In this document: in pieces, positions 31,525 through 40,184 of the stretch
Layout: the number at the start of each line of letters is the position of its first letter
Position numbering within the stretch: the stretch's first letter is position 1
NCBI GenBank assembly: GCA_937893675.1
Contig: CALBGI010000034.1
Coordinates: 24,299-88,298 of the forward strand
DNA from: an uncultured Blautia sp.
GTDB taxonomy: Bacteria; Bacillota; Clostridia; Lachnospirales; Lachnospiraceae
Direction: 5' to 3'
DNA length: 64,000 bases
The notes under the pieces: generated by a model
What the model was told of the DNA's origin: nothing
Database searches by the model: none
The model's input: the letters and a program-made list of their open reading frames with translations, nothing else
Made by a program: the position numbers and the translations under genes

Positions 31525-33975
31525 TCAGTAACTCACATTTTCCACATAGCTCATAAAGACATTTCCGGCAGCTCCGAAAACCGTTTTGCTGTCATTCATG
31601 CCGTATGGATAAATCTCCCCGGTTCTTGGATCATATAAATACGTGTTGTATTCATCATATCCCACAATGACTACACTTACATTTTCTCCGGTTTTGGCAA
31701 CGACCGGACGCTGGGCGCTCACAAAATACAGAATGCTTTCCAGGCTGCATCCGGACAGGTCAATGACTGTTGCACTGTCTCCAAAGCCTTCCTGAAGAAC
31801 ATTTCTGTCCCAGCTTCCCGTGCGCATAATTTCCGGAATGTCTTCTTTGTTTATCTGGATTTCCGTTTTCTGATTTCCGCGTTCCCACACATACTGCTGT
31901 GCCCGGTTCAATACCACGCCAAGACAGCTGTCCGCCCGCATGATCGCATCCGCCGCATTGGTGTGAATACTGTCAAGTCCGCCCTGTCCGTAAACATAAT
32001 AAACATTTTCCTCCGAAACACGGGTATCGAGAAGAATTTCCCTTTCCTCCACATTCCGAAGTTTTGCCAGAACGATCAGCAGATTATCTGTGGCCGGAGC
32101 CTCCTCAAAGGCCAGACGGACGCCGATCCCCGCTTTTTCATCGTAAGCCTGCTCGATCGCCACCTGCTTGGATGCCGCTTTGCGGTTGTTCATCACATTG
32201 TCCTTTTTTACAAAGGTATAGCTTTTCCCTGCTTTTTTGGAAAGATCAAACTCCATAAGTGTCCCGTTAATGGAAACATCGGTGATATACAGCCCCTCCT
32301 GGTGATATTCTTTTTTGACTGTTCCGTCAAAGCCCTCAATGCGCAGTGTGTGGATGCCTTCGGCAATACGTCCGCCGCCATCCGTGAGAATATCTGTATC
32401 CATAAGAACACCGTATACCAGATCCTCATTCATAAAGCCAAGTGTACGAAGCTGCTGGCCCGCCTCAGGCACCAGAAGCCTTTCTTCCAGCGTGTCAAAG
32501 GAAATCTCCTTGATTTTGCCCGCATCCTCGCCTTCCTGTACAAGCCACGCTGCATGAGCGTTTGTGTCAGAAACCACAAAGTTGTCCTTTTGAATTCCTT
32601 CATCCAAAACCTCCGAGGTTCCCTCATTGATATCTACCAGATACAATTTTTCCGCAAAAAGCAAAAACAGTTCATTTTTGCTGCTGACATAGGACAGGGT
32701 TCCCAGATCCGCCTCCAAAAACTCATAGGACTCTGTACTGGGAATAAATACCTTCTCCTCCAGCACGTTCTGGTCGCTGTTGTAGTGGTAAACGCTGACG
32801 CCGCAGTATCCTTCGTGGTTTCCCCGGTTCATATATCCGTACAGCACAAAGTCTACATCACCGTTATCCCCCACGCGAATGATCTTGATATTATGCTCCT
32901 GACGCGCGTCCCTGAAATCGCCTTCCTCATCTTTGCGGAAGCTGAAAATCCGCACTGTTTTTCCTGTCTCGGGAGCGTAGGACCACAGATCGCCCTGTTG
33001 GCAAAATACAACGATGTTTCCTTCATCACTTGTCATGTAAGTGATATCTCTGTCGCGCACGCCCAGCATCAGACCATCCTGTGTGACAGAAAGGCTCTCC
33101 GGATGAAATACCTGACTGGCCGAGCGCTGGAAATCCAGCAGACGGATGCGCGTCTCTGTAAAACGCATCCGGTAAAACTCTTCTACATCATAAATCTGTT
33201 CTACACCCTTTCCATCCTTGGCCAGAATCTGATATTCCAAAGATACGCTGGCAGTTGTCTCATTGATGTCTTTGATCACCGGGATCCCTTTCCGGTAAAT
33301 CCGCGGCGCCAGATTATCCCAGCTCACCTGGCGCAGAGTGGAGTGGATGCTTATATTGTTGAAATTGGTGGAAACCGCGCTTTCCGCCGGCTCCAGGTAG
33401 CTTGCCAGCTCCTCTGCCGTACCCTTGTCCATACATTTTTCATAGAAGCTCTTCACAAAACTCACATAGCTTCCTGTATTCAGATTCGGGCGGGAAATAA
33501 CCCTTGTATAGTAATGGGCCTCCCCCTTGTCCGTGTCCAGTGTGATCTGCAGCGAATATTCCTGACTCATGAGCAGGTCGCTGACAAGCTCTATGGTGGT
33601 CCGGATAAATCCATCCTCTTCCTTCAGATCACTGATTTTTTTATTTTCGATCACCTTGCTTCCATCGGAAGTCCGCACTTCGTAAGAAAGACTTTTCACC
33701 TTCGTTCCATATGGATTTACCACCAACGTCAGCTTCTTCGTAGTATCCACCGGGGTGATACTGTCTCTGGTAAAATCCACCTGCATGGGCTCGCGATAGC
33801 CGTACATGCGATTTGCCAGCACACCGTCAAACTCCACCATAACCTCCGGAAGCGTGGCATTATTCATATCCGACCTGTCGTCCGTAGTCTCATTGTTCAA
33901 CAGAAGCGCCGTGCCGGTGACTCCCAGAATGAAAATCACAAGCAGCAGCAGAAATCTGCGTACCAATTTTTTCAT
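31525..33975 (-). CDS. Membrane-anchored extracellular protein with C39-like C-terminal domain
   Basis: An 816-residue protein of unknown function. Residues ~5-28 are one membrane anchor (RRFLLLLVIFILGVTGTALLL) after basic residues, so the rest faces outward. Residues ~270-620 look like beta-propeller-type repeats (runs of LWSYAPETGKTVRIF, KLYLVDINEGTSEVL). The last ~120 residues resemble a papain-like peptidase C39 fold, with VVAKTGENVSVVIVGYDEYNTYLYDP, where C39-type enzymes usually have AHYVVVxGYD. I do not see the usual catalytic Cys near the domain start (SGCSLESILYF is the only candidate) or the His, so it may be inactive. AGGGGAG precedes the ATG, one base after the methyltransferase stop. 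Confidence 0.7.
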   Translation of the reverse strand: MKKLVRRFLLLLVIFILGVTGTALLLNNETTDDRSDMNNATLPEVMVEFDGVLANRMYGYREPMQVDFTRDSITPVDTTKKLTLVVNPYGTKVKSLSYEVRTSDGSKVIENKKISDLKEEDGFIRTTIELVSDLLMSQEYSLQITLDTDKGEAHYYTRVISRPNLNTGSYVSFVKSFYEKCMDKGTAEELASYLEPAESAVSTNFNNISIHSTLRQVSWDNLAPRIYRKGIPVIKDINETTASVSLEYQILAKDGKGVEQIYDVEEFYRMRFTETRIRLLDFQRSASQVFHPESLSVTQDGLMLGVRDRDITYMTSDEGNIVVFCQQGDLWSYAPETGKTVRIFSFRKDEEGDFRDARQEHNIKIIRVGDNGDVDFVLYGYMNRGNHEGYCGVSVYHYNSDQNVLEEKVFIPSTESYEFLEADLGTLSYVSSKNELFLLFAEKLYLVDINEGTSEVLDEGIQKDNFVVSDTNAHAAWLVQEGEDAGKIKEISFDTLEERLLVPEAGQQLRTLGFMNEDLVYGVLMDTDILTDGGGRIAEGIHTLRIEGFDGTVKKEYHQEGLYITDVSINGTLMEFDLSKKAGKSYTFVKKDNVMNNRKAASKQVAIEQAYDEKAGIGVRLAFEEAPATDNLLIVLAKLRNVEEREILLDTRVSEENVYYVYGQGGLDSIHTNAADAIMRADSCLGVVLNRAQQYVWERGNQKTEIQINKEDIPEIMRTGSWDRNVLQEGFGDSATVIDLSGCSLESILYFVSAQRPVVAKTGENVSVVIVGYDEYNTYLYDPRTGEIYPYGMNDSKTVFGAAGNVFMSYVENVSY

Positions 33976-33976
33976 A

Positions 33977-35146
33977 TTATTCTCCCCTCTGTGCCCTCTC
34001 ATCCCCCTCCGGGCTCAGAAGCCGCATAAGCGTCGGCTTCACATGCAGCTCTTTCATCATCGCCGTTGTTTTGTCCAAAGGCTTTTCCTTTCCGGTTTTT
34101 ACCGCCCGGATCAAAAGATTCTTCGGTGTGTGCTCCATATCAATGAATTCCAGGATCTGGGTGTCATACCCCCTGCTCTCCAAAATCTGCGCACGCAGAC
34201 CATCCGTAATAAGAGCAGACATCCGCTCCTTCAAAATGCCATATCCGAGAACCGGAGCCAGCATCTCATTGGAAATCTGGCGGTTCAGCTCATGCTGACA
34301 GCAGGGCACAGAAAGGATGACTTTTGCGCCCCACTCCACCGCCCTTGCCAAAGCATAATCTGTAGCCGTATCACAGGCGTGGAGCGTCACCACCATATCC
34401 ACCGCGGAAACGCCCCGATAATCGGCAACATCCCCCTGATAAAAATGCAGTTTTTCATAACCGTATTTTTCTGCCAGACGGCTGCAGGTCTCAATAACAT
34501 CCTTTTTCAGATCAAGGCCGATGATAGTTACGTCATACCCCTTCAGCTCTCTGAGATAATAGTACATGGCAAAGGTGAGGTAGGATTTTCCACAGCCAAA
34601 ATCCAGAATCGTAACCTCCCGTTCCCGGGAAAGCCGGGGCAAAATATCTTCTATAAATTCCAGAAACCGGTTGATTTGTCTGAATTTGTCATATTTCGCC
34701 GCATTTACTTTGCCTTGCACATTCATTACCCCCAAATCCACCAAAAACGGAACGGGGATCCCTTCTTTCAAAATATATTGTTTTACACGGTTATGAGACA
34801 ATATCTTTACGGGTTTCTGCACCTGATGCTGCTTCGTCCGGATCGTAAGTCTGCCCTTTTTGCTCACAAGCACAGTTCCATCAAGGCTCTGCCCGACTGC
34901 CTGAAGCTGTCCAAACTCACCTTGCAGGCTCTTTTCCAAATACTCCAGAAGTTCTTCTCTGGAATAATTCTTATGAAAAACCTTGGGGCCGTCCTGGGCA
35001 GATGCCTGGTAGAGAATTCCGCCCCGGACTTCCACCGGACGTATTTTGACTTTAGCAGGACCTGTTTTTCCTCTCCGTGCGCTCAATACTGCCTGATTCA
35101 GGCCTTCGTTTATCTGTTCTTCCAAATATTCTTTCAGTGTTTTCAT
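33977..35146 (-). CDS. Class I SAM-dependent methyltransferase
   Basis: A 389-residue cytoplasmic protein. Residues ~178-192 contain motif I VTILDFGCGKSYLTFAMYY, followed by IIGLDLKKDVIE for the ribose-binding acidic residue, VTLHACDTATD, and VPCCQHELNRQ. The last two are typical of a conserved Firmicutes methyltransferase family (Methyltransf_32-like) whose substrate is not known to me; the VPCC segment could bind metal or form part of a nucleic-acid methylation site. It is directly followed by the membrane protein gene (stop and start separated by one base), suggesting co-translation. Confidence 0.78.
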   Translation of the reverse strand: MKTLKEYLEEQINEGLNQAVLSARRGKTGPAKVKIRPVEVRGGILYQASAQDGPKVFHKNYSREELLEYLEKSLQGEFGQLQAVGQSLDGTVLVSKKGRLTIRTKQHQVQKPVKILSHNRVKQYILKEGIPVPFLVDLGVMNVQGKVNAAKYDKFRQINRFLEFIEDILPRLSREREVTILDFGCGKSYLTFAMYYYLRELKGYDVTIIGLDLKKDVIETCSRLAEKYGYEKLHFYQGDVADYRGVSAVDMVVTLHACDTATDYALARAVEWGAKVILSVPCCQHELNRQISNEMLAPVLGYGILKERMSALITDGLRAQILESRGYDTQILEFIDMEHTPKNLLIRAVKTGKEKPLDKTTAMMKELHVKPTLMRLLSPEGDERAQRGE

Positions 35147-35187
35147 GTATCTGCTCTCTCAACTTTGCTGCCGCCGGCAGCGCTCTT

Positions 35188-35556
35188 TCAATAATATCTC
35201 CGACACCGTTGTCTTCTGCATCTTCGCCGCGAAATCTCCTGATATACCAGCACCTCGATCAATTCTCCCAGAAAACTGTCCCCGCTCTCCTGTATCTGCA
35301 TTTCTGCTTCCATTTCCTTGTGGATGCGGCTGCAAAACTGCCGAAGCATCATATAGTCCGGGTATTCATCATAGAGGCGGCTCCCTTCGTAATCCAGAAG
35401 CTCACACTCTGCTTCCACCTTCTCCTGGATCCTTTTTGCCATCTTGGGATAATAGGATTTCAAAAGAGAAATTTCTCTTTGCTGCGCACGTTCTCCCTCA
35501 AAAAATGCGCTGTTTCCATACGCAAGATGGAACGGATAAAATTTATCATAATACAT
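35188..35556 (-). CDS. Small conserved hypothetical protein
   Basis: A 122-residue predicted soluble, largely helical protein that I do not recognise as a named family. It starts MYYDKFYPFHLAYGNSAFFEG and ends in an Arg/Cys-rich tail (SRRRCRRQRCRRYY). AGGAG lies before the ATG. It lies 41 bases upstream of the methyltransferase and probably shares its transcript. The basic tail suggests nucleic-acid binding, but that is inference. Confidence 0.7.
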   Translation of the reverse strand: MYYDKFYPFHLAYGNSAFFEGERAQQREISLLKSYYPKMAKRIQEKVEAECELLDYEGSRLYDEYPDYMMLRQFCSRIHKEMEAEMQIQESGDSFLGELIEVLVYQEISRRRCRRQRCRRYY

Positions 35557-35635
35557 AAAGCGCTCCTGCTTTTATTTCATAGTCTATTCCAGTATATGCC
35601 AGAGCGCCATTTTCCGTTATCCTGGTTATTTTTCT

Positions 35636-36334
35636 TTACATTTTTGCGATCATGCCAAGGGTAAGCTTTGCACCGGTTTTTACTGCCATCTCCTCAAACA
35701 CAGGATAGTCCATATCCGCAGAATCATCCGCTTTGTCTGAGATGCAGCGAACGATCAGAAACGGAATCCCGTTCAGGTAAGCAGCCTGGCCGATTGCCGC
35801 ACCTTCCATCTCCACGGCATAGCCTCCCACATTCTGGATAATCCGCTCTTTGCTTTCACGACTGGAAATAAACTGGTCCCCGGACACGATCCGTCCTTCA
35901 AACACCTTCGCCTCAAAACTGCCATCTGCACACACGGTCTTTGCCAGCTCCCGAAGCCTTTCGTCCGCCGGAAAGGCAAACTCTTTCATCTGAGGGATCT
36001 GTCCCACCGGATAGCCAAAACCCGTTGCGTCCATATCATGATGCACCACATCTGTGGAGAGTACCAAATTTCCGATATTGATATCCTTATTGAGACTGCC
36101 GGCAATTCCTGTGTTGATAATTGCCTCTGCTCCAAAATCATCCGCCAGAATCTGCACACAGACCGCCGCATTTACCTTCCCGATGCCAGAACGTACCACA
36201 ACTACGGATTTTCCGGAAATTTCTCCTTTATAAAACTTCATAGACGCTTTTTCAATCATCTGCATATTCTGCATCTCCTCCAAAAGAAGAGCAATTTCAT
36301 TTTCCATAGCGCCGATAATTCCAATTGTTTTCAT
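35636..36334 (-). CDS. mtnN: 5'-methylthioadenosine/S-adenosylhomocysteine nucleosidase
   Basis: A 232-residue hydrolase that cleaves MTA and SAH, recycling SAM by-products and forming the AI-2 precursor S-ribosylhomocysteine. It has GIIGAMENEI with Glu13 aligned to the catalytic E12 of E. coli MTAN, the NTGIAGSL loop, VEMEGAAIGQAA for purine/ribose binding and RCISDKADD with the catalytic Asp. AAAGGA precedes the ATG at 36334; the upstream in-frame start has no site. Promoter -10 TATAAT is at 36375-36380, divergent from the TSCPD gene. Confidence 0.96.
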   Translation of the reverse strand: MKTIGIIGAMENEIALLLEEMQNMQMIEKASMKFYKGEISGKSVVVVRSGIGKVNAAVCVQILADDFGAEAIINTGIAGSLNKDINIGNLVLSTDVVHHDMDATGFGYPVGQIPQMKEFAFPADERLRELAKTVCADGSFEAKVFEGRIVSGDQFISSRESKERIIQNVGGYAVEMEGAAIGQAAYLNGIPFLIVRCISDKADDSADMDYPVFEEMAVKTGAKLTLGMIAKM

Positions 36335-36374
36335 GACAAAAAGTCCTTTCTCCAAAATTCTGCTTATCGTTTCA

Positions 36375-36425
36375 TTATACCAGAAATCAATTTATATGGA
36401 AACTTTTTTTAAACTGTGCTATAGT
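36375..36425. promoter_or_regulatory. Divergent promoters of mtnN and the TSCPD gene
   Basis: Minus-strand TATAAT (36375-36380) serves mtnN and plus-strand TATAGT (36420-36425) serves the TSCPD gene. Both weak -35 positions fall in the same short segment near 36397-36403, so the two promoters may compete. Confidence 0.55.
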
Positions 36426-36457
36426 AAACTACAAAATAAACTTGGAGGAAACAAAAG

Positions 36458-36700
36458 ATGACATACAAAACAAAAGGAGTCTGTGCCCAAGCGATTGAAT
36501 TTGAGGTGGATGCAGACAACAAGGTAAGAAATGTAAAATTTGTGGGCGGCTGTTCCGGCAACACACAGGGAATCGCCACTCTCGTGGAAGGAATGGATGC
36601 ACAGGAGGTCATCCGCCGTCTGGAAGGTATCCGCTGCGGTTTCAAATCTACTTCCTGTCCGGATCAGCTTGCGAAAGCACTTCAGCAGAATCTGTCCTAA
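36458..36700 (+). CDS. TSCPD-domain protein (TIGR03905-like)
   Basis: An 80-residue protein that is a single TSCPD domain: GVCAQAIEFEVD, VKFVGGCSGNTQGI, and the name-giving STSCPDQLAKAL. This domain also occurs at the C-terminus of some B12-dependent ribonucleotide reductases, and stand-alone versions are common in Clostridia. The Cys in CSGN, GIRC and SCPD could bind metal or iron-sulfur; function is unproven. GGAGG lies before the ATG and it has its own promoter and terminator. Confidence 0.93.
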   Translation: MTYKTKGVCAQAIEFEVDADNKVRNVKFVGGCSGNTQGIATLVEGMDAQEVIRRLEGIRCGFKSTSCPDQLAKALQQNLS

Positions 36701-36710
36701 ACCGAAACGC

Positions 36711-36767
36711 AGGGACTGCTGCAAAATACAGCTCCAATAGCTTTTTTGCAGCAGCCCTTGCTGTTTT
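36711..36767. terminator. Terminator after the TSCPD gene
   Basis: AGGGACTGCTGCAAAA pairs with TTTTGCAGCAGCCCT (one bulged base), followed by TGCTGTTTTT. The RNase gene converges at 36767, so it is probably bidirectional. Confidence 0.85.
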
Positions 36768-38386
36768 TATTCTACATCGGTTCTGTCCCATTTGTCACAG
36801 AGAGACTGTACGTCGCGTGAAAAACGTTCCAGGTCTTTATTCGGACAGCCCTCGTTTTTCCGGATAACTGTAAGCAGACGGTGTCCCAGGGAAAGGAGTT
36901 TTTCAAAAGCTCTGGCCGCTCTTGCTGCCTTCGGAGAAGTCTTCGATTTTTCAATCTTAATACCCTCGGCTTCGTAAAGACAGACGTTTTCTGCCAGATC
37001 ATAAACCGTCCCGCTGAACGGTGCCATGGTGCTGCAGCCCAACTCATCCTGCAGACGTTTCGCAAAAATCTCTGTCACGCTGTCTTCCCCATGCGTGACA
37101 AAAATCTTCTTCGGCCTGCTCTCATAGGCCTTTGCCCATTCCAGAAGCCCGTTCACATCTGCATGCCCGCTGATCCCGGGCATCTGATAAATTTCTGCCG
37201 CTACATGAACCTGCTCTCCAAAAAGCTTCACCTCTGTTGCTCCTTCCAGAAGCGCCCGGCCCAGAGTACCAATCGCCTGATATCCCACAAACAAAATGGT
37301 ATTTTTTTCATTCCACAAATTATGTTTTAAATGGTGCTTGATTCTTCCCGCGTCGCACATGCCGCTGGCCGAAATGATGACTTTACAGTCCTCGTCAAAG
37401 TTAATTGCCCGGGAATCATCGCTGGTAACCGAGGTCTTCAAACCCGGAAAGCTCAGCGGATTAATCCCTTTATTCACCAGCTCCATCGCCTCTTCATCAT
37501 AGCAGTCATAGATATGCTCCTGAAAAATGGTAGTAGCCTCATTTGCCAACGGACTGTCCACATAAACCTTAAACCCGTCATGGCCGTACACCAGCTGTTC
37601 TTCTTTTATCTGCCGGATAAAATACAGCATTTCCTGTGTACGTCCAACTGCAAAAGAAGGAATTACCAGACTGCCGCCTCTGTCAAAGGTTCTCTGAATC
37701 ACCTCTGCCAATAGCTTGACATATTCCGGCCGTTCGCCATGGCTGCGGTCGCCATAGGTGGATTCCATGACCACATAGTCTGCTTTGTGAAGATATTCCG
37801 GGTCGCGGATCAGCGGCTGATCCAGATTTCCAATATCACCGGAAAAGACAATGGTTTCTTCTTTTCCCTCCTCAGAAATACACACCTCTATGCTGGCGGA
37901 TCCCAGAAGATGCCCTGCATCAACGAACCGCACGCGAATTCCCGGAGCCGGAACAATTTCTTTTTTATAGGGACAGCTTACAAAGTTTTTCAACACACCC
38001 ATGGCATCTTCCATGGTATATGCCGGTACAAACAAAGGCTTTCCCTGCCGTTTTCCCTTTCGATTTCTCCACTCAGCCTCAAACATCTGAATGTGGGCAC
38101 TGTCACGGAGCATAATATCACACAGATGACAGGTTGCCTCGGTTGCATAAATGGGTCCCTGAAAACCTTTTGCATAAATGGCCGGAAGATTGCCGGAATG
38201 ATCCATGTGCGCATGGGTCAGCAGCACAAAATCCAGTTCTCCCGGCGAGACCGGGATATCCTGATTTTCATAATAATTGGGCCCCTGTTCCATTCCGCAA
38301 TCAACCAAAAATCGTTTTCCTGCCGCTTCCAGATAATAACAGCTGCCGGTCACTTCGTGGGCAGCTCCCAGAAATGTTATCTTCAT
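36767..38386 (-). CDS. Metallo-beta-lactamase/beta-CASP ribonuclease (CPSF-like)
   Basis: A 539-residue cytoplasmic enzyme. The metal-binding motif THAHMDHSG (H58, H60, D62, H63) is followed by GHLLGSASIEV, the SGDIG segment, beta-CASP elements (SFAVGRTQEML, SASGMCDAGRIKHHL), and the late GISGHAD and THGE motifs including the terminal histidines. Family members process or degrade RNA. A ~60-residue C-terminal tail rich in Lys/Arg follows the core and is not typical of all relatives. GGGGG precedes the ATG; a -10 TATAAT is at 38439-38444. Confidence 0.9.
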   Translation of the reverse strand: MKITFLGAAHEVTGSCYYLEAAGKRFLVDCGMEQGPNYYENQDIPVSPGELDFVLLTHAHMDHSGNLPAIYAKGFQGPIYATEATCHLCDIMLRDSAHIQMFEAEWRNRKGKRQGKPLFVPAYTMEDAMGVLKNFVSCPYKKEIVPAPGIRVRFVDAGHLLGSASIEVCISEEGKEETIVFSGDIGNLDQPLIRDPEYLHKADYVVMESTYGDRSHGERPEYVKLLAEVIQRTFDRGGSLVIPSFAVGRTQEMLYFIRQIKEEQLVYGHDGFKVYVDSPLANEATTIFQEHIYDCYDEEAMELVNKGINPLSFPGLKTSVTSDDSRAINFDEDCKVIISASGMCDAGRIKHHLKHNLWNEKNTILFVGYQAIGTLGRALLEGATEVKLFGEQVHVAAEIYQMPGISGHADVNGLLEWAKAYESRPKKIFVTHGEDSVTEIFAKRLQDELGCSTMAPFSGTVYDLAENVCLYEAEGIKIEKSKTSPKAARAARAFEKLLSLGHRLLTVIRKNEGCPNKDLERFSRDVQSLCDKWDRTDVE

Positions 38387-38690
38387 ACATCAAGCCCCCT
38401 TTTCGCGCATATAGCATTCAATATATTTTGTTTATTCTATTATACACAACAACAAGGGTATTTAACAGATGTTTTCTGAATTTTTATAGATTTTATGGAA
38501 AGCCACAGCCCGTGACACAGGCTGTGACTTCAGAATTGTTTGTTTCCAAAACCGTGAACTCTGTCATCGCAAAATGGTAATGTAAGGCTACAATCGTATT
38601 TTTCTTTTGCATACTTCATTTTGCAGAAAATCCACGGCCGGAAATACTCGTAATATCCAAATCAATATGCTTGCCGGATAAGGAGTCTGG
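38387..38690. other. Gap between RNase gene and small secreted protein gene
   Basis: This 304-bp stretch contains the RNase promoter -10 (TATAAT, minus, 38439-38444), and a hairpin near 38503-38530 in which CACAGCC pairs with GGCTGTG, a possible weak terminator for the upstream minus-strand gene. No open frame with a ribosome binding site is convincing. Confidence 0.45.
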
Positions 38691-39173
38691 TTATTTCACA
38701 AGAACTCCCTGAGTTAATGTACTTGTAGACTCCCTGACACCACTGTCATAAGCTGCATGATAGCCGCGCACACGGTAATAATGACCGCTTGGCACGATCA
38801 CATTGTAGCTGCGGCTGAAGCTTGTTGCGTTCTCTTTGCTCAAATCCCAGATTTTATAGGTAGCATAGGAGCCATCCACCTTCCACTCCAGACTCAAGGT
38901 CAAATATACCTTATCGCACACATGATGGCACTGGGATAAGCCATAAATATTCACCTCATGGCTGGAGAGCTTACTGATTTTCGTCTGTCCAAAGCTTAAA
39001 TGATTTCCCTTCGTCAGCGGAGAATTTGTATCCTCTGCAGCCTCCTCTGTCGTTTCTGTGCTCTGCAGCCGTTCCAGAATACTTTCAGAAGATGCAAAAA
39101 CCGGATTGGAAACACACAGACTCAGAACAGCGATCGACAAAGCCATAACTTTTTTCATACTTTTCTTTTTCAT
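38691..39173 (-). CDS. Small secreted protein, possibly DUF6147-like
   Basis: A 160-residue exported protein. Residues ~1-27 form a signal peptide ending VFASS. The mature region has a beta-rich pattern with SQCHHVCDKVYLTLSLEWKVDG, SYNVIVPSGHYYRVRGYHAA and a hydrophilic C-terminus. This resembles small secreted proteins of gut Clostridia (DUF6147-type), but the assignment is from memory and not certain. GAGG lies eight bases before the ATG at 39173, which is better placed than a TTG one codon earlier. The two Cys residues (CHHVC) may bind metal. Confidence 0.7.
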   Translation of the reverse strand: MKKKSMKKVMALSIAVLSLCVSNPVFASSESILERLQSTETTEEAAEDTNSPLTKGNHLSFGQTKISKLSSHEVNIYGLSQCHHVCDKVYLTLSLEWKVDGSYATYKIWDLSKENATSFSRSYNVIVPSGHYYRVRGYHAAYDSGVRESTSTLTQGVLVK

Positions 39174-39255
39174 CAATCATACCTCGTCTTCCCATTGTAG
39201 CATTCCATTACAATCCAATATACGAAATACTTTTCTCCTTATCTCTCTTCCTACG

Positions 39256-40092
39256 TTAGAATTTTATATATTGTATCATTTTTTCCAGTTCTGATTTTTT
39301 AATTTTTCCATCTATTTGATAAAACACTTCCTGAAATTCCCACTGCGCCGTATAGGTTTTTACTGTGTCCTGTTCATCCTGAGTCTCTATAAGGTCAACC
39401 TCTATGTCTCCATTATCTGACGCAATGGCTAATGTCTCACATTTTTTCCCATTCAATCCAATGTTAGCACTTGCTTGCACCTCACTGTTTTTGTCAACAA
39501 TAATAGAAACAATTGTGTCTCCATATTGATATTCCATTCTGGCAATACCTGCCTCCTTTATGACTTCATAATTATAATATTCGAAATGCGATGGTCTAAA
39601 ATGAAATTCCGGCATTTTTACGCCAAGTTCCCGTTCAATTTTCTCTATCGCCGCATATTCGTCCTCATTCACATCCTCATTTGTTTTATCATTCCCAATA
39701 ATCACTCTTGTATCATCTCCGGCCACATACCGCAAGCTTTCAATAAAATACTTTCGATTCGCTTCACTTGTCATACTGGCTGCAAATATCCCCAGCACGC
39801 ATATGACCACAAAGCCTGCTGCCCGCGCCAAGGAATGAGGATGGCGCTTTTTCGATCCGTTTCCAGCCTTCTCTATACAGAAAATCTTTTTATCGCTCTC
39901 TTCTCGATACACACCATCTCTTTTCAGTTTTTTTATCAGCTGCTGATAGGATGCTTCTACTTCCTCATCCGACAGCTCTATTTCCTCAAAGTCCTCATCC
40001 GAGAAAAGGGCAGATTCCACCACTTCTGCTTCATGCAAAAACTCCTTCTGCAAAAAAGCATCAAATTCCTCGTCGCTAAATTTTTTCACCAT
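39256..40092 (-). CDS. Membrane protein with DUF4367-like extracytoplasmic domain, probable anti-sigma factor
   Basis: A 278-residue protein with an acidic cytoplasmic N-terminus (FSDEEFDAFLQKEFL..., many Glu/Asp), one transmembrane helix (ARAAGFVVICVLGIFAASM), and an extracytoplasmic domain resembling DUF4367 (EYQYGDTIVSIIV...TYTAQWEFQEVFYQIDGKI). In Firmicutes this architecture pairs with ECF sigma factors. The likely partner is at 41271-41822, separated by murG on the other strand. The start is uncertain: ATG 40092 follows AGGAG by 13 bases, while a TTG at 40125 would add 11 residues. Confidence 0.68.
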   Translation of the reverse strand: MVKKFSDEEFDAFLQKEFLHEAEVVESALFSDEDFEEIELSDEEVEASYQQLIKKLKRDGVYREESDKKIFCIEKAGNGSKKRHPHSLARAAGFVVICVLGIFAASMTSEANRKYFIESLRYVAGDDTRVIIGNDKTNEDVNEDEYAAIEKIERELGVKMPEFHFRPSHFEYYNYEVIKEAGIARMEYQYGDTIVSIIVDKNSEVQASANIGLNGKKCETLAIASDNGDIEVDLIETQDEQDTVKTYTAQWEFQEVFYQIDGKIKKSELEKMIQYIKF

Positions 40093-40118
40093 TTTCTCAT
40101 TCAGGCTCCTATCTTTTC

Positions 40119-40172
40119 TTGACAATCTTTCTCAATAGGTTCATATTTATGATAATAAATTGATTATTTATC
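40119..40172 (+). promoter_or_regulatory. murG promoter and palindromic leader
   Basis: TTGACA (about 40119-40124) with CATATT 17 bp later is a plausible promoter for murG. A partly palindromic AT-rich segment (TGATAA near 40149 and TTATCA near 40167) lies between it and the AGGAGG of murG. Confidence 0.45.
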
Positions 40173-40184
40173 AGGAGGTTCTCT

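Noticed and set aside
31963..34029. 688-codon plus-strand frame
   Set aside because: Antisense shadow of the anchored C39-like protein; no ribosome binding site or family features.
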